Both the position numbers and the translations under genes were made by a program. The notes under the pieces were generated by a model. The model did not search any database. It saw only the letters and a list, made by a program, of their open reading frames with translations, and had not been told where the DNA came from. Below are positions 7,078 to 12,591 of a stretch of DNA of 12,591 nt, one piece after another. Positions within the stretch are counted from its first letter, which is position 1; the number at the start of each line of letters is the position of its first letter. Location of the stretch: NCBI GenBank assembly GCA_002316215.1, contig DCDB01000129.1, positions 1-12,591 of the forward strand. The letters run 5' to 3'. This stretch comes from Lachnospiraceae bacterium UBA1066 (GTDB lineage: Bacteria > Bacillota > Clostridia > Lachnospirales > Lachnospiraceae).

Positions 7078-7098
7078 CCAAAAAAAGTGAGGTAAAAT

Positions 7099-7719
7099 AT
7101 GGACTCTTTAATATTTGATATTGACGGAACTCTCTGGGATTCCGTTGCACAGGTCGCAGAAGCCTGGCAGACTGTCTGCAGGGAAGAAAATGCAGATGCG
7201 GGCCTTATTACCGTTCCCGGATTAAGAAAAGAATTCGGCAAAACGCTTCCGGAAATCGGCGTATCTCTTTTTTCGGGCCTTGAAGCCAAAGATGCCATCG
7301 CGCTGATGGAAAAGTGCTGTACTTATGAAAACGAATACCTGCTTTCGCACCGTCCGCCGGCCTATCCCGGCGTGGAAGAAGTTTTCAGGACTCTTTCAAA
7401 AAGAATTCCTCTTTTTATCGTCAGCAACTGCCAGGCCGGCTATATCGAGGTCTTTCTTGAAGACACGGGACTTGCGCCCTATGTGAAAGACCATCTGTGC
7501 CCCGGGGATACAAACGAAGCAAAAGCCGCAAATATCCGTACGATTATAAGCAGATACCAGCTGAAAAGCCCCGCTTACGTCGGCGATACAATCGGAGATT
7601 ATAACGCCGTCCGTGAAGCAGGGCTGACTTTCATTTATGCAGAATATGGTTTTGGTTCCGTTCCGAATCCTGACTTCAGGATCAGCAGGCCTTCGGATCT
7701 TCTCAACCTTAAAATCTGA
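7099..7719 (+). CDS. HAD-superfamily hydrolase (phosphoglycolate-phosphatase-like)
   Basis: This 206-residue phosphatase has all four HAD motifs: DIDGTLWDS (7-15) with nucleophile Asp7 and acid/base Asp9, SN (109-110), Lys142, and GDTIGD (162-167). A helical cap fits between about 15 and 90, which places it in subfamily I with Gph and PgmB. It would dephosphorylate a small cytoplasmic phosphomonoester; the substrate is not readable. The start has GTGAGG with a 6-base spacer. It diverges from mutY with 30 bases between start codons and converges on the L,D-transpeptidase gene with only four bases between stop codons. A housekeeping metabolite-repair role is possible but unproven. Confidence 0.9.
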   Translation: MDSLIFDIDGTLWDSVAQVAEAWQTVCREENADAGLITVPGLRKEFGKTLPEIGVSLFSGLEAKDAIALMEKCCTYENEYLLSHRPPAYPGVEEVFRTLSKRIPLFIVSNCQAGYIEVFLEDTGLAPYVKDHLCPGDTNEAKAANIRTIISRYQLKSPAYVGDTIGDYNAVREAGLTFIYAEYGFGSVPNPDFRISRPSDLLNLKI

Positions 7720-7723
7720 AGAT

Positions 7724-9253
7724 TTAAATTACGATAACCGTCGTCCCGATTTCGGCCTCTGCGTAAATTGCCTTCGCTGCCGAATACGGGAGGTTGACGC
7801 AGCCGTGAGAACCGGAATACTTATAAATCGTACCGCCGAATTCCGATCTCCAGCTGGCATCATGCAGACCTACGCCGTTATGGAACGGCATCCAGTAATT
7901 AACGAAAGATGTGTAAGTCGGCTGTCCGTCGTCCCCCAGAGGTCCTTTCAGCGTCTTATTCGTTTCTTTGCTGAAAATGGCATAGATGCCTGTCGGCGTC
8001 GCTCGTTCTGAATCTGTCGCAAGTCCGGTGACGCAGTCAGAATCCGTATAAAGCGCACCGTCGATATAGAAGTATACATGCTGGTTCACGATATCTACTT
8101 CAATATAAGTGCCCCCGAAGTTATCTGAAACCGTCTTATTCAGGGACCAGGCCGGCTCTCTTTCAGCGCTCGTATGATTCGTGATGTTATCCTTAAGAGC
8201 CGCTGTCTCCGTCGTCTGATCAATGACATGCCCGTATTTGCTGCAGGAAAGCTCCATATCGCCGCGGTTTGTTGAATGGAAGGTTCTTGTTGTATGGACC
8301 TCATCCACTTTCTTGGCAAGAAGCTGCACATAGGCACTGCAGTTATCCGAAATCACAGTATCATTCAGGTAGTAATATCCGTTGTCCTGCAGGGAAATCC
8401 AGTCTTTAAGCGTCGTCTTGTCGAGCGTCTGCTTCGATCCGTCCGGCAGGTCATATGTCACAGTCGTCGAAAGAAAGGCATTTAATGCTGTGACCTGGTT
8501 TATCATATCCTGATTGGAGGAAAGAACCACCGGGGTCTCATAGGCCCCGTCAAGCGTTGAAATATCGACAGTCTTTTCAGATTTGGTCACCGCATCCTTA
8601 ATTGCCGTCATCGCAACGTCCATAACAACCTTATTGCCCTGGGTTTCAGGTACGATCGAAAACGTTCCGTCCGACGCCTCTTTCATATAGGCATTTGTCG
8701 GAGCGGTCTCATTGGCCTCCTGTAATTCCGGAAGAGCTTCTATCGCCGTCTCGAGTTTTGTCTCATCATATTTAAATGCTTCTCCCACGGTATAGTTCCG
8801 GGTTTCCCCCAGCTTTCCGCGCAGCCAATCGTAATTGTTCTGTTTTTCAAGGATTTCAGCAACCCCGTTGTCGGAAACGTAAGAGTATCCGATATCATCT
8901 CCGGTCAGTTTCTCTGTCGCGTCATCCCGGAAGGTAATAGTCAGATCATAGTTTTCAACCGACTGCCTGATTCTGGCTTCTACCTCATCGACCGTCATAT
9001 TGCTGGCGTCAATGCCGTTTATAAAAGTTCCCTCAATGAATTTCTCTTTATACTGGTTTGCAAATACTGCATAAGTTGTTCCTGCACCGGCAATAAGAAG
9101 AATCAAAACGGCAAAGAAAATCTTAAGCCCGGTATGCTTTTTTTTGCCTTTCTTCTTTCCATTGTCCGGATCCGGTATGTCTCCGACGGTGTCATCTACA
9201 ATTTTTTTCATTGCTGAATCCATTGTTGCTTCACTAATAACCTGATCTCCCAT
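7724..9253 (-). CDS. Membrane-anchored L,D-transpeptidase (YkuD domain)
   Basis: This 509-residue enzyme would make 3-3 peptidoglycan crosslinks or anchor proteins to the wall outside the membrane. Residue numbers are from the start at 9253. A cytoplasmic N-terminus with a Lys-rich run (about 31-40) precedes one membrane segment (about 42-65, LKIFFAVLILLIAGAGTTYA). The extracellular part holds two regions resembling the PG_binding_4 type of domain (about 75-215 and 235-370). The C-terminal YkuD domain (about 382-509) has the catalytic signature: His464 in GLHDASWR and SGSHGCVNL with nucleophile Cys485. The in-frame ATG at 9310 lacks a ribosome binding site, whereas GAGGAG stands seven bases before 9253. 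The gene converges on the HAD gene. Penicillins of the ordinary type do not inhibit this family well, which is known of the family, not tested here. Confidence 0.93.
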   Translation of the reverse strand: MGDQVISEATMDSAMKKIVDDTVGDIPDPDNGKKKGKKKHTGLKIFFAVLILLIAGAGTTYAVFANQYKEKFIEGTFINGIDASNMTVDEVEARIRQSVENYDLTITFRDDATEKLTGDDIGYSYVSDNGVAEILEKQNNYDWLRGKLGETRNYTVGEAFKYDETKLETAIEALPELQEANETAPTNAYMKEASDGTFSIVPETQGNKVVMDVAMTAIKDAVTKSEKTVDISTLDGAYETPVVLSSNQDMINQVTALNAFLSTTVTYDLPDGSKQTLDKTTLKDWISLQDNGYYYLNDTVISDNCSAYVQLLAKKVDEVHTTRTFHSTNRGDMELSCSKYGHVIDQTTETAALKDNITNHTSAEREPAWSLNKTVSDNFGGTYIEVDIVNQHVYFYIDGALYTDSDCVTGLATDSERATPTGIYAIFSKETNKTLKGPLGDDGQPTYTSFVNYWMPFHNGVGLHDASWRSEFGGTIYKYSGSHGCVNLPYSAAKAIYAEAEIGTTVIVI

Positions 9254-9260
9254 AAATGCG

Positions 9261-9266
9261 CTCCTC
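9261..9266 (-). promoter_or_regulatory. Ribosome binding site that fixes the L,D-transpeptidase start
   Basis: GAGGAG on the minus strand, seven bases before the ATG at 9253. The upstream in-frame ATG at 9310 has no such site and would add 19 residues ahead of the cytoplasmic tail. Confidence 0.75.
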
Positions 9267-9323
9267 GTAACGCCAATACCATTTGAAAAATATAGCACAA
9301 AAAGTCCCACATGAATATGTGCG

Positions 9324-9354
9324 ATTATATCACATTCCGTCCTCTTTGTGACAA
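9324..9354 (-). promoter_or_regulatory. Candidate promoter of the L,D-transpeptidase gene
   Basis: On the minus strand a perfect TATAAT (9329-9324) is preceded by TGA (9332-9330), giving an extended -10. TTGTCA (9354-9349) is the nearest -35, at a long 19-base spacing that the extended -10 could compensate. The transcript would start near 9317, about 64 bases before the ATG, and downstream of the rejected ATG at 9310 only by a few bases. Confidence 0.55.
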
Positions 9355-9367
9355 CTGTTGTGTGAAA
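9345..9367. promoter_or_regulatory. 23-bp palindrome over the -35 region, candidate operator
   Basis: The sequence has the symmetric form TTT-N3-ACAAC-N-GTTGT-N3-AAA. It covers the -35 hexamer of the L,D-transpeptidase promoter. A further half-site, TTTCGTCACAAC, lies at 9386-9397 on the plus strand, close to TTTGTGACAAC of the palindrome. Two-fold symmetry over a promoter suggests a repressor or activator site. The regulator is unknown; I do not match it to a known box such as that of WalR. Confidence 0.4.
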
Positions 9368-9425
9368 TACATAAAAATTTCAAAGTTTCGTCACAACTCC
9401 GAGGTTGCTCAAAAATTTCCCGCGT

Positions 9426-11789
9426 TCATTCCTTAATGAATTTTGAAAGCGTTGCATAGAGTTTGTCCGGATTAATCGGTTTTGCAAGGTGCTCGTTCAT
9501 ACCTGCTGCAAAGCTCCTCTTGATATCGGTGTCAAATGCATTTGCCGTCATCGCGATGATGGGAATGTCTTTTGCCCCGTTGCGGTCGAGCGCACGGATT
9601 TCACTGGCCGCCGTAAGGCCGTCCTTAATCGGCATCCGGATATCCATGAGGATAATGTCAAAATGGTTTTCTTGCCTGGAAAAGGCATCCACCGCTTCCT
9701 GCCCGTTGCCGGCTGCATAAACTTCGAATCCGACATTTTCCAGCAGCCTTTTTGCAATCTCAAGGTTCAGGGTATGATCCTCCGCGATCAGTACTTTCCG
9801 CCCGGAGAAGTCATAATGCCGGCCTTCCGGTATTTCATTGAATTTACCGGATTCGTTTTCTCTTGCGACAGGGAAAGTAAATGATACGTGGAAAATAGTT
9901 CCCTGCCCTTCCGTGCTCTCGGCCGTCAGGGTTCCGCCCATAAGAGCAACCAATTTCTTAGTCAGGGCAAGCCCCGAACCTCTTTCATCGCGTCCGTCGT
10001 CCTCTTCCTCATCAAAAAGAGAAGAAAACATTCCTTCCAGTCTTTCAGGTGATATCCCGATTCCTGAATCCTTTACGTCAAACCGCAGTGTCGCAGCATC
10101 TTCACGCCGCAGAAGCTCAGTAACCGTCATGTTGACTTCACCGCCTGCCGGCGTAAACCGCGCAGCATTCTCCAATAACTTGATAAAGATTTTCTCAAGC
10201 CTGAATTTATCCGCCATTACGCGCTGCGTCACAAGATTCCTTGTCTCATACGTTGAATGAATGCCTTTTCCGCTCATACGCGGCTGCATGATGGAATCCA
10301 GGACATGCAGGAATTCCCGGACGTCCACAACTTCCGGTTCAAGTTTGAAACAATTATCTTCTATCCTGTTAAGATCTAAAATTTCATCGATAAGGCCGTT
10401 CATATAATCGCCGGAAGTTGTGATCCCGTTAAGGTATTCAACGACTGCCGCCGGATCATGCGATTCCGATTTTGCAATCTGCGTAAGCCCGATAATGGAG
10501 TTAAGCGGCGTCCGGATTCCACGGCTGACGCGGCGCAGGAATTCCGTTTTTGCATTCGACGCAACCTTTGCCGTTTCGAGGGCTTCCCGGAGACGGATGT
10601 TTTTCTTCTCTTCATTTTCAAGCGCCGCCGTAACGTCCTGAACCGTATTGCAGATCAGGCGCCTCGAGGCCTCAATCCTGTAAAATGAACTCTTTTTATG
10701 CAGACGCCTGCCGGTGTTATCGTACACCATGAAGTAAACATCATATTGCCGGTGCTCCATCAGCTCTTTGGTGATCTGCGGAAGAGAAAGTTTTTCTTCT
10801 ACTGTCTGAGGCTCCAGATCGGCGCTTTTTTTCTTAATCATCCGATGAAGGACCTTTGCATAGTCAAACCGTACGCTGTCATCCGTATCGCTATCCGTCG
10901 TTATGCGTCCTCCGTGGACATCAACGCCTTCCCCCGTAACTGCATCGAGAAGAAACAGGCTGTCATATTCATTTTCCGCAATAGACGCCAGCATCTGCTC
11001 CATGATTTTTTCTTTATCGATATCAACAGTATAAAGTATGGCCTCGACATCGCCGTTCGAAGGATTGCGCGCCATGCTTACGGCAGTGCGTATCCATTTC
11101 TGCCGGTCCGGCTCCATAAAATACTGATGATCCAAAACGGTCTTCGTCACACCTTCATTGAAAGTCTGCATAAGCTTAGCCCTGGAAAACTTTTCGCTAT
11201 AGGCTCTTTCGTCTTCCAGTGTTCCGCAGTGCTCGTAGGCATATTCGAAGAATTCATCGACAGTTTCGGGCTTTTCTTTCTCAAAACCGACAGATGTCTT
11301 TCCCAAAGGCGTCCGCATAGTATTCTTCGTAAGATTCATGCGATAGGTTCCGAGGGCATTCGGCGCCACATCCGACATCAGTGTAATCTGCGAATAGTAA
11401 TGGTCCTTCAACCTTCGCTGCTCTTCATAGGCTGCGGTATTGTCATAGACATAATCAACGATGACCAGCTTCCCGTCAAGCTCCATTGTCTTCCCGGAAA
11501 AAATGTAGTCCTTTCCGAAAGCCTTAAAAAAGTGTTCACGTTCACACAGGCTCCCCTCAGAAAGCCTTTCCCTGTGACAGAAGGTACAAGGTTTCCCGCG
11601 GCCAATCAGGGCTTTGTAGCAGGGCGTCCCGATCAGGCTGTCCGCAGCCTTCGGGAAGAAACTCCTGACTTTGTCGCTGACAAAGAGAAGTTCCAATGTC
11701 GTCGCATCGGAAATGTAAACGGCCATATTGGAATCATTGAGAATTTTCTTGAAAAGTTCCGCTTCATTTGACTGCTTTTCATTAATCAT
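9426..11789 (-). CDS. PAS hybrid histidine-kinase-like protein lacking the phospho-acceptor His
   Basis: This 787-residue cytoplasmic signalling protein has no membrane segment. A first PAS domain (about 10-120) has cysteines at 57, 68, 71 and 82. Two further PAS-like sensor regions follow (about 135-260 and 270-390), then a coiled linker and a dimerisation helix. There the H-box reads SRGIRTPLN (422-430): Arg423 occupies the His position and Gly424 that of the acidic neighbour. The ATP-binding domain is intact: N-box Asn541, DSGIGI (574-579) and GSGLAL (604-609). A C-terminal receiver (about 664-787) has Glu670/Asp671, phospho-acceptor Asp716, Thr748 and Lys770. No HPt domain is present. The start has AGAGGTG seven bases upstream. 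The family is known; the loss of His suggests it cannot phosphorylate itself in the usual way and may act as a scaffold, phosphatase or ATP-dependent partner. Confidence 0.9.
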   Translation of the reverse strand: MINEKQSNEAELFKKILNDSNMAVYISDATTLELLFVSDKVRSFFPKAADSLIGTPCYKALIGRGKPCTFCHRERLSEGSLCEREHFFKAFGKDYIFSGKTMELDGKLVIVDYVYDNTAAYEEQRRLKDHYYSQITLMSDVAPNALGTYRMNLTKNTMRTPLGKTSVGFEKEKPETVDEFFEYAYEHCGTLEDERAYSEKFSRAKLMQTFNEGVTKTVLDHQYFMEPDRQKWIRTAVSMARNPSNGDVEAILYTVDIDKEKIMEQMLASIAENEYDSLFLLDAVTGEGVDVHGGRITTDSDTDDSVRFDYAKVLHRMIKKKSADLEPQTVEEKLSLPQITKELMEHRQYDVYFMVYDNTGRRLHKKSSFYRIEASRRLICNTVQDVTAALENEEKKNIRLREALETAKVASNAKTEFLRRVSRGIRTPLNSIIGLTQIAKSESHDPAAVVEYLNGITTSGDYMNGLIDEILDLNRIEDNCFKLEPEVVDVREFLHVLDSIMQPRMSGKGIHSTYETRNLVTQRVMADKFRLEKIFIKLLENAARFTPAGGEVNMTVTELLRREDAATLRFDVKDSGIGISPERLEGMFSSLFDEEEDDGRDERGSGLALTKKLVALMGGTLTAESTEGQGTIFHVSFTFPVARENESGKFNEIPEGRHYDFSGRKVLIAEDHTLNLEIAKRLLENVGFEVYAAGNGQEAVDAFSRQENHFDIILMDIRMPIKDGLTAASEIRALDRNGAKDIPIIAMTANAFDTDIKRSFAAGMNEHLAKPINPDKLYATLSKFIKE

Positions 11790-11881
11790 CGCCTGTCACC
11801 TCTTTGAGATATCGAAGACGTCCGAATTCCGGCCTTTTATATGCTGATGGTGCAGAAATATCGGACGCGGCCCGTTTCGCA

Positions 11882-12023
11882 AGCAATTCCGGTTTTGTAT
11901 GCTGGTGCGGACTGCCGACTGTGGATAATCCATGTCAAAAGTCACAAGTTTCCGGTTCCGGTTTCAAAGTGTATGGGTAACAAATATTTCCTGCGGTTTA
12001 CTAAATATTTAACCGGAATTGCT
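11882..12023. repeat. 13-bp inverted repeat spanning the kinase upstream spacer
   Basis: AGCAATTCCGGTT at 11882-11894 and its exact reverse complement AACCGGAATTGCT at 12011-12023 are separated by 116 bases. Between them lie more CCGGTT words, and beyond is an additional 7-bp pair CGTCCGA (11819-11825) and TCGGACG (11861-11867). The 244-base spacer 11790-12033 contains no supported gene; it holds these repeats, the duplicated gene end described separately, and the kinase ribosome binding site. Confidence 0.65.
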
Positions 12024-12054
12024 AAGTCCGGTTTCAAAGCGTGCGGGTAACAAA
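11957..12054. repeat. 28-bp direct repeat: gene 3' end and a diverged copy 70 bases away
   Basis: Copies at 11957-11984 and 12027-12054 match at 25 of 28 bases, offset by exactly 70 bases. The right copy contains the last codons and stop of the minus-strand gene ending at 12034. Read on the minus strand, the left copy would give E-I-F-V-T-H-T-L-stop against E-T-F-V-T-R-T-L-stop in the gene. Both are followed by AACCGGA. Either a short segment was duplicated or a diverged gene end remains. Confidence 0.75.
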
Positions 12055-12588
12055 GGTCTCCCGGCCCGGTCCTTCCAGCCCGTATTCCGTCAAAGATTCT
12101 GTACCTTCAATAAGTTCCAGTGCTTTTTTAAGAACTTCCGTCTCGGACAAACCCGCGGTATCCAGACGAATTTCATTTACCAGTTCCGGCCTGTTCAGGT
12201 TTGCCCTATTTCGCCGGATCTGCATCGTCTTTTCACCTTCCGGCATTTCCTCCATCCGATCCGCCATCACGCGTTCATCGCTGCATACCGTTTTCAGTAT
12301 CAGAAAATGAAAACCTTTAAAAAGAAGCGGTATCTCTTCTGCGCGAGGATCATCAAAACCTGCCACAACCGCATTCTGCATCTCATTTTTATAGGCTGTA
12401 CGAAGGATGGCATTCATGTTTTTCCACGAAAACGCCTCCTCGTCATGAGTCAGCGCCTTCCCTTCTTCATTTTTTTCCTCTATCATCATTCTTCCCAGAA
12501 TAATCGGGCTGTCGTAATGCGCCGAAACTGCCTTTGGCAGAATATCCTCCTTATAACCATCCGATCCGTAAATGAAAATAAAATCCAT
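12034..12588 (-). CDS. Uncharacterised protein, possibly P-loop-kinase-like with an aberrant Walker A
   Basis: I do not recognise this 184-residue protein with certainty. The overall pattern recalls small P-loop kinases of the AAA_33/gluconate-kinase type. It starts with a hydrophobic strand and glycine loop, FIFIYGSDGYKED (3-15). VVAGFDDPRAEEIPLL (about 74-89) could be the second strand and its polar loop. A strand plus arginine-rich segment follows, ILKTVCSDERVMADRMEEM (about 96-114). Near the C-terminus EIRLDTAGLSETEVLKKALELI (about 139-160) matches the usual closing strand and helix. The loop lacks the GK[ST] core, so ATP binding is doubtful. No membrane segment or signal peptide is seen. 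The start ATG is three bases from the window edge, so its ribosome binding site and any upstream start are not visible. The kinase gene follows 244 bases downstream on the same strand. Confidence 0.6.
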   Translation of the reverse strand: MDFIFIYGSDGYKEDILPKAVSAHYDSPIILGRMMIEEKNEEGKALTHDEEAFSWKNMNAILRTAYKNEMQNAVVAGFDDPRAEEIPLLFKGFHFLILKTVCSDERVMADRMEEMPEGEKTMQIRRNRANLNRPELVNEIRLDTAGLSETEVLKKALELIEGTESLTEYGLEGPGRETFVTRTL

Positions 12589-12591
12589 AAA

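Noticed and set aside
7712..7725. AAATCT-GA-AGATTT palindrome between the HAD and transpeptidase stop codons
   Set aside because: A two-base loop cannot form a normal hairpin and the stem is AT-rich; not supportable as a terminator.
9254..9310. ATG at 9310 as the start of the L,D-transpeptidase
   Set aside because: No ribosome binding site; the ATG at 9253 has GAGGAG at seven bases and fits the usual short cytoplasmic tail.
10698..11771. 357-codon open frame antisense to the hybrid kinase
   Set aside because: No recognisable domain, and the minus-strand frame encodes clear PAS, kinase and receiver motifs with a good ribosome binding site.
11920..11928. Perfect DnaA-box sequence (TGTGGATAA)
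   Set aside because: A single box with no cluster, no AT-rich unwinding region and no dnaA or dnaN nearby; a 9-base match is expected by chance.
11957..12054. CRISPR-like repeat
   Set aside because: Only two copies, one of them coding, with three mismatches and no cas genes.

Overview
The window looks like a piece of a Gram-positive Clostridia chromosome, most likely from the Lachnospiraceae or a close relative. This is inferred from four gene types: a sortase-anchored surface protein with an NPQTG signal, a membrane-anchored L,D-transpeptidase with a YkuD domain, a PAS hybrid kinase with a cysteine-rich sensor, and a MutY with a 7-residue first spacer in its iron-sulfur loop. By eye the base composition is close to balanced. 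Ribosome binding sites are strong and purine-rich, and genes are tightly packed with frequent strand switches. No rRNA, tRNA, insertion sequence, integrase, phage gene or CRISPR array is visible, so this reads as ordinary chromosome with a cell-envelope flavour rather than a mobile island.

Layout, left to right: a repeat-rich sortase-anchored protein (minus, 51-1679); a divergent CNNM/CorC-type membrane transporter-like protein (plus, 1902-3170); a large inverted repeat (3190-3287); a DUF218/YdcF-like protein (minus, 3367-3975); a divergent diacylglycerol-kinase-family lipid kinase (plus, 4026-4943); a two-gene unit on the minus strand, mutY (5941-7068) followed by an overlapping family 2 glycosyltransferase (4956-5975); a HAD phosphatase divergent from mutY (plus, 7099-7719); an L,D-transpeptidase (minus, 7724-9253); a hybrid histidine-kinase-like protein (minus, 9426-11789); a 244-base spacer full of short repeats; and a small protein resembling a P-loop kinase with an aberrant nucleotide-binding loop (minus, 12034-12588).

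Several products act at the envelope: a surface adhesin or stalk, a transpeptidase that crosslinks peptidoglycan, a lipid kinase, a glycosyltransferase and a CNNM membrane protein. The strand switches mean they form mostly single-gene transcripts, not one pathway operon. The only clear co-transcribed pair is mutY and the glycosyltransferase, which overlap by 35 bases.

Most worth a second look: the hybrid kinase has Arg where the phospho-accepting His should be, while its ATP-binding and receiver motifs are intact; its first PAS domain has four cysteines spaced 10-2-10; the spacer upstream of it carries a diverged copy of the neighbouring gene's 3' end; and two divergent gene pairs have a good promoter that overlaps the opposite gene's start codon. 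I did not find a clearly new multi-gene system.
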